A stretch of 64,000 nucleotides of DNA from Chryseobacterium sp. C-71 (GTDB lineage Bacteria; Bacteroidota; Bacteroidia; Flavobacteriales; Weeksellaceae), in the NCBI RefSeq assembly GCF_020911865.1, contig NZ_CP087131.1, forward strand, positions 372,001-436,000, read 5' to 3'. The translations under genes were made by a program, and so were the position numbers. Position 1 is the stretch's first letter. Every line of letters starts with the position of its first letter. Below are positions 26,758 to 35,741 of this stretch, piece by piece. A model generated the notes under the pieces. The model was not told the origin of the DNA. It searched no databases and saw only the letters and a list, made by a program, of their open reading frames with translations.

Positions 26758-28338
26758 TTACTGTATCAATTTCTTAATCTCTTCAATATCATCAATATCA
26801 TTTACTGTTTTATCTTTCCGCCATCTTAGAATCCTTGGAAAACGCAATGCCACACCGCTTTTGTGACGGTTGCTGAAGCCAATTCCTTCAAACGCAATTT
26901 CGAAAACCAATTCAGCTTTTACGGTACGGACAGGACCGAATTTTTCAATCGCATTTTTATTCACAAACTTGCTGACTTCCATAATTTCCTTGTCGGTCAG
27001 TCCAGAATATGCTTTGGCAATGGTGACCAATTTATCGCCACTTTTCACGGCAAAGCTGTAATCAGTGTAGTAGGCACTTCTTCGTCCGCTACCTTTTTGG
27101 GCGTAAATCAAAACTGCATCAATCGTCAACGGACTGATTTTCCATTTCCACCAATCCCCTTTTTTTCGTCCTGAATGATAATGCGAATTTTTCTGTTTCA
27201 GCATCAAACCTTCGCTGTTGATTTCCCTTGAATTTTCTCTGATTAAATCTAATTTACTCCAATCTTCATAATCAATAGCCTGAGAAATTTTGATGTTTTC
27301 GGGAGATTCATTTAATAATAATTCCTGCAACATTGCTCTTCTGGCAGAAATGGGTTTTTCTCTTAAATCCGTTCCTTCCAGTTCCAGAATATCATACGCA
27401 AAAACCTCAATCGGAATTTCAGTAAGCATTTTTTTAGTTAAAGTTTTACGATTTAATCGTTTCTGTAATTCATTAAAATTTAAAACGTTACCTTCCTTTA
27501 CCGCAAGTATTTCTCCATCTATTACAAAGTTGCCTTTCATCGCTTTTACGGTCTCGGCAATTTCGGGAAATTGTTCGGTCACCAATTCTTCCCCGCGCGA
27601 CCAGATAAAAACTTCTTCATTTCTTCTGATGATTTGTCCACGGATTCCGTCCCACTTATATTCAATCAACCATTCTTCAGGTTTTCCTAAATCTTCCAAC
27701 TCTTTTTCCAGTGGATAGGCCAAACAAAAAGGGTAGGGTTTTGAATTATCGGGATTGATGTTTTCAGCCGAAATCAATTCTTTGAATGAAACTTCATCAG
27801 GTTGCCATTTCCCCATTAAACTGTGCATCAAAGTGCTTGCTTCCTGTCCGGAAAATTTGGTTAAAGAATTAATCAAAGTCTTTGAGGAAACCCCAATTCT
27901 GAAACTTCCGCCTAATAATTTATTGAAAATTAATCGTTCGGTATAATCTAAACCAGCCCAGGAATTTAAGACAAATTCTTTTTTCTCGGCTTCAGTTTTG
28001 GTTTTCAGTCCGATGATTTCATTCATCCATTCAGACAGTGTTTTCTCGATTTTTTCTGTAGGCGGAGGAAGAATCAATGATATCGTTTCACCCAAATCTC
28101 CGACCGAAGAATAGCTTTCTTGAAACAGCCAAAAAGGCAGTTGGATAATTTCCAAAGCCCATTCTTTCATATAGTTGGTGTTCACATTCCGCTTGGGTCT
28201 TTTCCCCGTAAACAAGGCGATGAACCACAATTTATCATCATCAGGCGCACGCTCAAGATAATCGATGATGGCATCGATTTTAGCATTGGTTTTATTGGTG
28301 CTTTCTAAGGCATTGATGAGTTCTGCGAAATTTTTCAT
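26758..28338 (-). CDS. ATP-dependent DNA ligase (DNA damage response cassette)
   Basis: A 526-residue ligase. An N-terminal helical DNA-binding domain (about 1-200) is followed by the adenylation domain with Lys228 in the KxDG motif (EYKWDGIRG). Then come FVIDGEI, SEGLMLK, GDWWKWK and the OB-fold end LRFPRILRWRKDK. It belongs to the 'cisplatin-type' ligases of the ligase-associated DNA damage cassette rather than LigD, having no polymerase or nuclease domains. The gap to the downstream AAA ATPase is 54 bases. Confidence 0.92.
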   Translation of the reverse strand: MKNFAELINALESTNKTNAKIDAIIDYLERAPDDDKLWFIALFTGKRPKRNVNTNYMKEWALEIIQLPFWLFQESYSSVGDLGETISLILPPPTEKIEKTLSEWMNEIIGLKTKTEAEKKEFVLNSWAGLDYTERLIFNKLLGGSFRIGVSSKTLINSLTKFSGQEASTLMHSLMGKWQPDEVSFKELISAENINPDNSKPYPFCLAYPLEKELEDLGKPEEWLIEYKWDGIRGQIIRRNEEVFIWSRGEELVTEQFPEIAETVKAMKGNFVIDGEILAVKEGNVLNFNELQKRLNRKTLTKKMLTEIPIEVFAYDILELEGTDLREKPISARRAMLQELLLNESPENIKISQAIDYEDWSKLDLIRENSREINSEGLMLKQKNSHYHSGRKKGDWWKWKISPLTIDAVLIYAQKGSGRRSAYYTDYSFAVKSGDKLVTIAKAYSGLTDKEIMEVSKFVNKNAIEKFGPVRTVKAELVFEIAFEGIGFSNRHKSGVALRFPRILRWRKDKTVNDIDDIEEIKKLIQ

Positions 28339-28394
28339 TTCTTCATTTCTTTAATTTGGATATAATTTACATCCATTGAATGTTTTGTATTTTT

Positions 28395-28500
28395 GGGCAG
28401 CTATGACCTTCGTTCGTAAATTTATTTCAATAAAAGTCTACGCCTTTCTTTCATTTATGCCTTCTGTTCCCTCGAAATCCACTCAAGTCGGGCTGCGGGC
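28395..28500. repeat. GGGCAGC...GGGCTGC intergenic element
   Basis: This element starts GGGCAGCTATGACC and ends CAAGTCGGGCTGCGGG. Its ends match those of the element at 44806-44914 (GGGCAGCTTTATCC ... CAAGTCGGGCTGCGC). The GCAGC/GCTGC ends are inverted. It occupies most of the 300-base gap between ligase and exonuclease genes. Confidence 0.55.
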
Positions 28501-28530
28501 AATTCGACGTTTAAAACTAATTACTTAATG

Positions 28531-28599
28531 TCGCTCCTACGGAGCTCAAACTTCTCACATTATTACCTTCTTCTACAAACATTTCGCTCCTACGGAGCT
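28531..28599. repeat. Two copies of a 16-base GCTCC-TAC-GGAGC repeat
   Basis: The sequence TCGCTCCTACGGAGCT occurs at 28531-28546 and again at 28584-28599, 37 bases apart. Each has arms GCTCC/GGAGC. Confidence 0.65.
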
Positions 28600-28638
28600 T
28601 CCGAAACTTTCAAGGTTTAATGAAAATTAATCGCTTAT

Positions 28639-29673
28639 TCAAGCTTGCTTATCTTTTTTATCTGATACAACTTCCTTTTCAGTCACTTCATCGTCATCAT
28701 CTCCATACAGCGTTTCCACAACATCAGATTTAATTCCGATTTCATTTAAATATTTAGAAAAAACTTCGGTTTGACCGTGTGTTACGTGAACGATTTCAGC
28801 TTCAGTTGCTTTGATTGCCTGTAACAATCCTTTCCAGTCGGCATGGTCACTCATCGGAAAACCAGCGTCCATACTTCGCCATCTTCTCGCACCACGAACC
28901 TGCATCCAACCGGAGCAAATTGCTGTCGCAGCATCAGGAATTTTCTTAATTACATTGCTGTCTAACAATGCCGGCGGAACAATGACAATGTCACCTGCAA
29001 CGTGTTTGATGCTTTCCCTGAAATCTGGAACTTCATAATCTGGAAGCACGATTCCGACTTCTTCAAAGGCTTTATTGAGTTTTCCAATCGAGTAGTGGAC
29101 GTGTATTTTTCCCATTCCTTCAACGGCTTTCATAATTCGCTGCGCTTTACCCAAAGAATATCCGATAAACACGGAAGTTTTCTGATTTTCCTGATTCCGC
29201 AAAACCCAATTCTGAAGTCTTTTATTTAAATCAGGAACTTCAAGCCAATTGTAAATAGGAAGTCCGAAAGTACTTTCTGTAACAAATTCATTACACTTTA
29301 CCAATTCAAAAGGCGTACTCAAACCGTCATCCTGAACTTTATAATCACCTGAAACCACGCTCACATAACCTTTATATTCCAAACGAATCTGAGCCGAACC
29401 AATAATGTGACCAGCCGGATGCAGTGAAAGTTTGACCCCATTAATGTCTAAAACTTCGCCGTATTGCAAAGTCTGACATTCGATATCCGGAGAAATCCTT
29501 TGATGTAAGATGGGTTTTGTGAAGTGATGGCAAAGATATTTTTTCATTCCCCAACGGGCGTGATCTGCGTGACCGTGCGTGATAACTGCAAAATCTACAG
29601 GTCGCCACGGGTCAATATAAAATTTACCCTGCGGACAGTAAATACCTTTGTTTGTGAATGTGATGAGTTTCAA
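28639..29673 (-). CDS. Ligase-associated DNA damage response exonuclease
   Basis: A 344-residue metallo-beta-lactamase/beta-CASP-fold nuclease. The metal site is HGHADH (His33, His35, Asp37, His38). GHIIGSAQI, SGDYK, FVTESTFGLP and a late MSDHADW complete the SNM1-like pattern. It is the first gene of the cassette in transcription order. A charged Asp/Glu/Lys tail ends the protein. It is expected to trim DNA ends before ligation. Confidence 0.9.
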   Translation of the reverse strand: MKLITFTNKGIYCPQGKFYIDPWRPVDFAVITHGHADHARWGMKKYLCHHFTKPILHQRISPDIECQTLQYGEVLDINGVKLSLHPAGHIIGSAQIRLEYKGYVSVVSGDYKVQDDGLSTPFELVKCNEFVTESTFGLPIYNWLEVPDLNKRLQNWVLRNQENQKTSVFIGYSLGKAQRIMKAVEGMGKIHVHYSIGKLNKAFEEVGIVLPDYEVPDFRESIKHVAGDIVIVPPALLDSNVIKKIPDAATAICSGWMQVRGARRWRSMDAGFPMSDHADWKGLLQAIKATEAEIVHVTHGQTEVFSKYLNEIGIKSDVVETLYGDDDDEVTEKEVVSDKKDKQA

Positions 29674-29842
29674 ATGAGTGATGATTAGTGTGTTTCTGAA
29701 TATTCAAAAACCTAACCAAATTATGTTTTTTCGATACTTATATGCAATTAGCTCTAAATTTAAGTTCGTTTTCAAATTTTCTTATTCAAATTATTTAAAA
29801 ACTTGAATTGTTTTTATATTTCTTTTGAAACAATTTTATTAA

Positions 29843-29873
29843 TCAAAAAAAAGAGTTGCTTCTAAACAACTCT
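29843..29873 (-). terminator. Terminator of the PRISE-like gene
   Basis: On the minus strand AGAGTTG and CAACTCT pair around eight bases and run into a T-tract (the A-run at 29845-29852). Confidence 0.8.
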
Positions 29874-29885
29874 TCTCACAAATAT

Positions 29886-30962
29886 TTAAGGTATAATTTT
29901 TTCTTCCTTCAATTTTTTAAACAAATCAAAGAAAGAATCTTCGGTATTTTGAAATTCTCTGAATCCCGCTTTTCTGCTGTTGGTCATGTCTGTCATCACC
30001 TCAAGTGGTCTTCCTAAATCAAGATCGGTATGCCATGCCGATGACAATCTTTCTATATTTTTTTCCTTTAAATTGTATTTCTTGACTATTTTTCTCCAGA
30101 TTTCCTGATTATTCTGCATTTCTTTTTCGAGAGGTTTGATTTCGTCTTCATAACCAATTGCTTCCACACCAAAATAATCTGCCAATCTGTACCACAACCA
30201 TTTCCAACGGAAAATGTCTCCGTTTGTGATATTAAATGCTGTATTTTTCGCTTCTTCTGTGGTTGATGCCCAAACTAATTGTTTAGCTAAAATTCTTGCA
30301 TCCGTCACATCCGAAATTCCGTTCCACTGTGCGGATGATCCAGGCCAGATAAATTTTCTACCGGTCTCTTTGCAAATGCTTGCATAAACTGCTAATGTCG
30401 TTCCTAAATTCATTGCATTTCCGACTGCATAGCCAATTACGGTATGGGGTCTGTGAATACTCCAGCTAAAACCATCTCGTTCAGAAGCTGCATAAACCTC
30501 ATCTTCCTGAGCATAGTAAAAATTGGGAAGTGGGAGTCTCGGCTGTTCTTCTCTTAAAGGAGTTTCGGGAAGTTTTCCTTCTTTTGCGTAGGCTTCGAAT
30601 GGTCCTAAATAATGCTTCAATCCGGTTACCAAAGCAACGTGCTGCACTGACTTTTTTTCAGACAAAACATTTAACAGATTTCTCACCAAAGCACTGTTGA
30701 CACGGATATTTTCTTCTTCAGTATCATTTCGCATCCATGTTGTAAAAAAAACATGAGTGGGAGCGATGTTTTCTAAAGCATTTTCTAAACTTTCGATATC
30801 CAAAAGATCAGCTTTTACAGAAATTAATCCTTCGATATTGTTGTTTGTATTTCTGGAGATTCCGTAGGTTGTCCAGCCCTGAGAAATAAGTTCGTTTGCC
30901 AAATTGCTACCCGTAATTCCGGTTGCGCCGACGACCAATGCGATATTTTTATTGTTTTCCAT
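29886..30962 (-). CDS. PRISE-like NAD(P)-dependent SDR (extended)
   Basis: A 358-residue extended SDR resembling progesterone-5-beta-reductase/iridoid-synthase-like (PRISE) proteins. The cofactor motif is VVGATGITGSNL, then FFTTWMRN, ALVTGLKHYLGP, NFYYAQED and the FNITNGDIFRWKW block. Bacterial members reduce activated double bonds of enones. It is separated from the oxidoreductase operon to its right by a broken Crp/Fnr gene and ends in a clear terminator. The natural substrate is unknown. Confidence 0.82.
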   Translation of the reverse strand: MENNKNIALVVGATGITGSNLANELISQGWTTYGISRNTNNNIEGLISVKADLLDIESLENALENIAPTHVFFTTWMRNDTEEENIRVNSALVRNLLNVLSEKKSVQHVALVTGLKHYLGPFEAYAKEGKLPETPLREEQPRLPLPNFYYAQEDEVYAASERDGFSWSIHRPHTVIGYAVGNAMNLGTTLAVYASICKETGRKFIWPGSSAQWNGISDVTDARILAKQLVWASTTEEAKNTAFNITNGDIFRWKWLWYRLADYFGVEAIGYEDEIKPLEKEMQNNQEIWRKIVKKYNLKEKNIERLSSAWHTDLDLGRPLEVMTDMTNSRKAGFREFQNTEDSFFDLFKKLKEEKIIP

Positions 30963-31067
30963 TTTGTAAAATTTCTTCTACAAAGCTATGAGGATGAGAA
31001 TCGAAAACACTTGATCTAAGTCATGAGTTTTAGTTGATAGTTGATAGTTGAAGGTAAAAATTTAGAT

Positions 31068-31649
31068 TTAACTTTTTAATAAAAGTTTTTTACGAATTCT
31101 GCTGACGGTTTCGGGAGCTAAACCTAAAAATGAAGCAATCAGATTGTGAGGAATTCTTTTGATCATTTCGGGATTTTTCTTAGACAGCTCAAGATATTTT
31201 TCTTCGGCTGTATAACTGTTGGAAGCAATCAAACGATAATCTTTTGTCACCAGACTATTCTGATACAGAATTCTGAAATAACGATCCATCACCGGAATTT
31301 TGAGCATCAATTTTTCATAACCTTCAAGAGTGATCATGAGTATTTCTGTTTCTTCAACTGCATCGATATTTAAAACTGCTTTTTCCTTATTGATAAAACT
31401 TTTAAAATCTGAAATCCACCAGCCTTCGAAAGCAAACATATTGATGTTTTCACCACCTTTTTCATCAACAAAATAAGATTTGAGCAAACCTTTACTTACG
31501 AAAGAAAGATGTGTGCAGATATTTCCTTCCTGAAGTAAGAACTGTTTTCTCTTTAATTTTTTAACCGAGAAAAAAGATTGTAATTAGATTTTTTCTTTTT
31601 CGGTTAAATGTACTTTGTTTTGAATATGTGAAATGAGTACGTCAAACAT
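31068..31649 (-). pseudogene. Crp/Fnr regulator interrupted by a nonsense codon
   Basis: Reading leftward from the ATG at 31647-31649 gives MFDVLISHIQNKVHLTEKE.. for 21 residues, then TAA at 31584-31586. The same frame then continues without a break as LQSFFSVKKLKRKQFLLQEG.. through a full beta-roll and a winged helix (IASFLGLAPETVSRIRKK) to the true end. A single base change (GAA to TAA fits the alignment) explains it. A truncated product could start at TTG 31487 (139 residues) but would lack most of the sensor domain. It is the last gene of the leftward oxidoreductase operon. Confidence 0.8.
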
Positions 31650-31669
31650 CTGGGTAATTTAAAACAAAA

Positions 31670-32140
31670 TTATGCTTTCTCATCAGACTTTTCAAAATCA
31701 TAGAGAAGAATTCCAATGTCTTCATTTTTAGTTTTAAAAACCGGAACTCCCATCGGATAAAAGAAAAATTCTCCCGCTCCCCGAATTTTTGCATCCTGTA
31801 AATGCCCGGCAATGGCAGAGTAATCCTGTCTTCCCAAAGTAATATGCAGGTGGAGGAGCGGTTTATCTTCCGCAACCGAAACGTTTCCTGATATATTGGT
31901 AACTTCCATCTGTTCGTCAAACTTTTTGTCGACATAATCTTTCGTAGAAAAGTCGAAAAACCTCAGCGTGGCTTCACTTACCGCGCCAATTCCTGTCACC
32001 TGTCCCGATTTGATATTCTGATTTAAAACAAAATCATTCAATGCCTGCACAATACTCGATTGGTCTTTAATGCTCACGATATAATTATTCTCAATTTTTT
32101 TGGCAGTCCACAATTCGCCTTCTAGAATTCGTTCTTTCAT
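31670..32140 (-). CDS. PPC (DUF296) domain protein
   Basis: A 156-residue single-domain PPC protein related to plant AT-hook-associated PPC domains. It contains IVQALNDFVL, SGQVTGIGAVSEATLRFFD and the signature HLHITLGRQDYSAIAGHLQ (His-x-His metal-site pattern). Bacterial PPC proteins form trimers; the function is unclear, though some bind DNA or metal. It sits inside the operon, nine bases after the DoxX gene. Confidence 0.85.
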   Translation of the reverse strand: MKERILEGELWTAKKIENNYIVSIKDQSSIVQALNDFVLNQNIKSGQVTGIGAVSEATLRFFDFSTKDYVDKKFDEQMEVTNISGNVSVAEDKPLLHLHITLGRQDYSAIAGHLQDAKIRGAGEFFFYPMGVPVFKTKNEDIGILLYDFEKSDEKA

Positions 32141-32149
32141 ATTGTTATA

Positions 32150-32539
32150 TTATGGTTGATGTTCTTCTGAACTGTATTTTAGATAAAACCACAAAAGCGC
32201 AAACAGATACAGTGAATGGAGTAGCTGCGCTTCAATCGCTGACCAGTTTTCAACAGAGCTGCTTCCCAAAATCAGTATGCTCATCAAGGTAAATGAAGCA
32301 TAAATGGTTAATTTCGGTTTAAAACCAATCAATAAAGCAATTCCGACTATCGCTTCTAAAAATGGAAGCAGATATCCGAAAGGCGTGATCAATACTTCCG
32401 GAATTGCCGATTTCTCCATAGATTTTACCATTCCTTCAGCAAAGGACTGTAGTTTTGGAATTCTTACTAACCCATGGCCTGCCAATGAAATGGCGATCGG
32501 AAGTCTCAGGAAGAAGAATAGGGTTTTGAAGTCTTTCAT
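32150..32539 (-). CDS. DoxX family membrane protein
   Basis: A 129-residue protein with four predicted membrane helices (about 8-25, 48-68, 73-90, 98-118). The PFGYLLPFLEAIVGIALLIG block is typical of DoxX. DoxX-like proteins occur with redox enzymes in Bacteroidota, but their activity is unknown. It lies within the operon, upstream of the PPC gene. Confidence 0.8.
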   Translation of the reverse strand: MKDFKTLFFFLRLPIAISLAGHGLVRIPKLQSFAEGMVKSMEKSAIPEVLITPFGYLLPFLEAIVGIALLIGFKPKLTIYASFTLMSILILGSSSVENWSAIEAQLLHSLYLFALLWFYLKYSSEEHQP

Positions 32540-32625
32540 TGTAATATTTTTGGATAGAAGAAGGAAGCCGGAAGATAACTACACCTATTATCCAATTCTT
32601 CCATAAACTTTTAACTTGGTTCTTT

Positions 32626-33471
32626 TTACATTTTACTTAAATACTGAATGATCCCAATCACATCATCTTTCCCGAAACCTTCGTTTTGAGCAGACTTGTA
32701 AGTTTCAATTAATGTCTTGGTGAAAGGAAAATCAGCACCTGCGTCTTTCGCCAGCAGAATATCTTTTAACATTAAATCCAAGGAAAATGCAGGTTGGTAA
32801 TTTTCTTCTATCAACAGAGGCGTTTTCACTTTTGTGGCGCCGCTTCCGCTTGCACTTTCGTTGATGATGTCAAGCATATCTTCTCTTTCGATTCCTAATG
32901 TATCCGAAAACAAAATTGTTTCTGCTAAACCTTGATACAAAGCCGAAATGAAATAATTGACCGACAATTTTGCAGCCAGACCTTTTCCATTTTTTCCTAA
33001 ATGTTTAATCTGCTTTCCAAGTTTTTCCAAATAAGGCCTAGCTCTTTCCAAATCTTTTTCGTCTCCACCGACCATGATAATTAAAGTTCCTTCAGCAGCA
33101 GGTTTTGTACTCCCCGCAACCGGAGCGTCAAGGAATGAGGCCTCTTTTATTTTCACTGCATCTGCAATCTTCCCACTTGTTTCAGGCGAAATTGTGCTCA
33201 TGTCGATGAACAGCTTATCTGAGATATTCAGTTCTAAAATTTGCTTATAAACCTCATTTGCCGCTTGATCATTGGTCAACATCGTGAAAATGACATCACT
33301 GTTTTTCACCAATTCTTTGACATCGACCGCAACTTTTGACTGAGCCTTAAAATCTTCAGCTTTCTCTGCACTTCTGTTGTAAACGAATAATGGGAATCCT
33401 GCTTTCTCCAAATTTTTTGCCATCGGATGTCCCATATTTCCTAAACCGATGAAACCTATTTTCTCACTCAT
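32626..33471 (-). CDS. NAD(P)-dependent beta-hydroxyacid dehydrogenase (3-hydroxyisobutyrate dehydrogenase family)
   Basis: A 281-residue enzyme. The N-terminal Rossmann motif is GFIGLGNMGHPMA. The substrate-binding block FLDAPVAGSTKPAAEGTL (about 112-130) and the catalytic-Lys region GLAAKLSVNYF (about 165-175) are present. The LMLKDILLAKD helix completes the family pattern. It could act as a 3-hydroxyisobutyrate, glyoxylate or related reductase. It belongs to the leftward operon. Confidence 0.88.
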   Translation of the reverse strand: MSEKIGFIGLGNMGHPMAKNLEKAGFPLFVYNRSAEKAEDFKAQSKVAVDVKELVKNSDVIFTMLTNDQAANEVYKQILELNISDKLFIDMSTISPETSGKIADAVKIKEASFLDAPVAGSTKPAAEGTLIIMVGGDEKDLERARPYLEKLGKQIKHLGKNGKGLAAKLSVNYFISALYQGLAETILFSDTLGIEREDMLDIINESASGSGATKVKTPLLIEENYQPAFSLDLMLKDILLAKDAGADFPFTKTLIETYKSAQNEGFGKDDVIGIIQYLSKM

Positions 33472-33495
33472 ATTTTTGATTTAATTTAATGAAGA

Positions 33496-34290
33496 CTAAA
33501 ATGCAGAATCAATAACACCACCGTCAACTCTCAACGCCGCACCCGTTGTTGCCGAAGAAAGCGGACTTGCGGTGTACACCACGAGATTAGCAACTTCTTC
33601 CGCTTCTACAAATTTTCCTACAATAGAAGAAGGTCTTTTTTCTTTGACAAAAGCATTTCCTGCTTCTTCAAGGCTGACGCCTCGTTCATCAGCTATTTTC
33701 TGCATGTTTTTAATGTTTGCTGCTGACCAGGTCGGGCCTGGTAAAATCGCATTAACGGTTACATTTGTTCCTTTCAAATGTTTTGCCAACCCTCGGCTCA
33801 ATGCAAGATAAGCAGTTTTTGTGACTCCATACAAAATCATATCGTCCGGAATATTCACCGCCGATTCGCTGGAAAGAAAGATTATTCTTCCCCAGTTTTT
33901 CTTTTTCATGATCGGAGCATAATGACGAGACAGTCTTACACCGCTCATCACATTTACTTCGAAATCATGAAACCAAGTATCATCTTCTGTCGTTTCGAAC
34001 GGCTGATCTCCGTAGATTCCGACGTTGTTTATTAAAATATCAACCTCTGGAAGCTGTTTTATCAGTGCATTCACTTCCTCAATTTTAGAAAAATCAGCAA
34101 CAATACCTTTTACCTCAGCATTGGGTAGTTCGCTTTTAAGTTGAGCGATCGCTTTGTCTACCTTTTCCTGTTGTCGTCCGTTGATATAAACTTCTGTTCC
34201 TTCTTTCAGCAAACCTTTGGCAATGGCAAAACCGATTCCTTCTGTGGAACCGGTAACCAAAGCTGTTTTATTTTTTAACTGTAAATCCAT
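33496..34290 (-). CDS. Short-chain dehydrogenase/reductase
   Basis: A 264-residue classical SDR. The motifs are TGSTEGIG, NNVGIYG, catalytic Ser in FLSSESAV, YGVTK (Tyr-x3-Lys) and GPTWSA. The start chosen is the ATG of MDLQLKNKT at 34290, because the 12 residues of an earlier start (34326) are not conserved-looking. It lies in the operon between the DUF3861 gene and the hydroxyacid dehydrogenase gene. Substrate unknown. Confidence 0.87.
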   Translation of the reverse strand: MDLQLKNKTALVTGSTEGIGFAIAKGLLKEGTEVYINGRQQEKVDKAIAQLKSELPNAEVKGIVADFSKIEEVNALIKQLPEVDILINNVGIYGDQPFETTEDDTWFHDFEVNVMSGVRLSRHYAPIMKKKNWGRIIFLSSESAVNIPDDMILYGVTKTAYLALSRGLAKHLKGTNVTVNAILPGPTWSAANIKNMQKIADERGVSLEEAGNAFVKEKRPSSIVGKFVEAEEVANLVVYTASPLSSATTGAALRVDGGVIDSAF

Positions 34291-34332
34291 TTTTAGTTTT
34301 ATTTTTTTAAATTTAGAATTGAACATTTAAAA

Positions 34333-34623
34333 TTACGTGCTTTTCAGTTTCTTCATAAATTCCTGAATTGCCGGGCGTAAATCCTCAAATAGCGTATGAT
34401 TTTTATTCGTAATCAAAACTTCTGTAAATAATTTTAAACCTAAGCTAAACTCTAGCGACGTCTTTTCATCTTCAAAGAGATTTTTAGTTTTAATTAAATC
34501 AAAAATTTTAAAAAGATCATCATGGTTTTCAAATTCAAAAGAGATGTTCTTACTTGCTTCCGAACTGTCTTTTAATGATAATTCTTTAAGATCAATCTGG
34601 TATCTGTTATTTCTTTTTTCCAT
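34333..34623 (-). CDS. DUF3861 family protein
   Basis: A 96-residue protein: RYQIDLKELSLKD, then SFEFENHDDLFKIFDLIK and KLFTEVLITNKN. This matches the small DUF3861 family, often found beside aldo/keto reductase and SDR genes. It sits seven bases downstream of the aldo/keto reductase gene. Its function is unknown. Confidence 0.75.
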   Translation of the reverse strand: MEKRNNRYQIDLKELSLKDSSEASKNISFEFENHDDLFKIFDLIKTKNLFEDEKTSLEFSLGLKLFTEVLITNKNHTLFEDLRPAIQEFMKKLKST

Positions 34624-34630
34624 TTTTTAT

Positions 34631-35614
34631 TTAAAAAGCATTAACTAGATCATCAATTCCTTTCAATTCTTCTTTGCTTAAATGAATATCAATTGCTTTT
34701 GCATTTTGTACGGCTTGTTCTGCGTTTCTTGCTCCTGCCAATGCAATCGTGATTCCCGGTCTTTCAATCGTCCATCTTAAAACCAATTGACCTAAAGAGG
34801 CGTTGTGCAGTTCTGCAATCGGTTTAATTTTATCTAAAAGCTGATTCGTTTTCTCTATAAAATCTGGCTGAAAATGAGCGTGACCCGCTCTGTGATCACC
34901 CTCTTTAAATTTATAATCGGAAGTAATTTTCCCTGTCAACAAACCTCTTTCAAGCGGACTGTATGCCAAAATAGATTTGTTGTTTTCGATGCAGTAAGGA
35001 ACAGTTTCTTCTTCAATCCCACGGTTAACCATGCTGAACGGAATCTGATTGGAAACTAATTGTAAAGTCTTTTCAGCCTCTGCCATTTGAGCCGCATCAT
35101 AATTACATACTCCAGCAAAACGAACTTTCCCTTGCTCAATCAACTTTGAAACTGCTTCAAAGGTTTCATCAATCGGCGTAGTAGAATCTGGCCAGTGAAT
35201 TTGGTATAAATCAATATAATCTGTCCCCAGCCTTTTCAAGCTTTGCTCGCACTCATGAATAATACTTTCTTTTCCTGCATATTTGTAAATGTCAATATCC
35301 TGTCCATTGTTATTTTTACTTTTCATTGCAAGATTTCCTTTAGCTAAATCCCAACGCATCCCAAATTTTGTCAAGATCTGAACTTTATCTCTGGGAAATC
35401 CTTTGATGGCCTCGCCGACTATTTCTTCGCTAGCACCTTGTCCGTAGATAGGAGCGGTATCTATGGAAGTTACACCAACATCATACGAAGCTTTGATGGC
35501 ATCAATCGCCTCGTTTCTATCTGTACTTCCCCACATCCAGCCACCGGCAGCCCAAGCTCCAAAAGTGATTGCTGAAACTTCTAAATCGCTAGTTCCTAAT
35601 TTTCTGTATTGCAT
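34631..35614 (-). CDS. Aldo/keto reductase
   Basis: A 327-residue (beta/alpha)8 NADPH-dependent oxidoreductase. Catalytic residues are visible: Asp in SIDTAPIYGQG, Tyr in APIYG, Lys in ILTKFG and His in YQIHWP. The NADPH-binding end ALAGARNAEQAVQN is present. It is the first gene of the leftward operon, with a broken AraC-type regulator divergently upstream. It would reduce an aldehyde or ketone; substrate not determined. Confidence 0.9.
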   Translation of the reverse strand: MQYRKLGTSDLEVSAITFGAWAAGGWMWGSTDRNEAIDAIKASYDVGVTSIDTAPIYGQGASEEIVGEAIKGFPRDKVQILTKFGMRWDLAKGNLAMKSKNNNGQDIDIYKYAGKESIIHECEQSLKRLGTDYIDLYQIHWPDSTTPIDETFEAVSKLIEQGKVRFAGVCNYDAAQMAEAEKTLQLVSNQIPFSMVNRGIEEETVPYCIENNKSILAYSPLERGLLTGKITSDYKFKEGDHRAGHAHFQPDFIEKTNQLLDKIKPIAELHNASLGQLVLRWTIERPGITIALAGARNAEQAVQNAKAIDIHLSKEELKGIDDLVNAF

Positions 35615-35741
35615 AATTTTATTGTTAAAATGTATAATGTATTATCGTATTCAAAATGTTCAATTTCGTCTTAGGTAATATTCCATTCGACAACTGAAAA
35701 TTTACTTTCTCTCGGCTTTAAATACTAAAAATATTTTCCGC

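Noticed and set aside
31068..31487. Reading the 139-residue frame as a short natural regulator starting at TTG 31487
   Set aside because: The same frame is open upstream with Crp-like sequence to an ATG at 31649, broken by one TAA, so a damaged full-length gene fits better.
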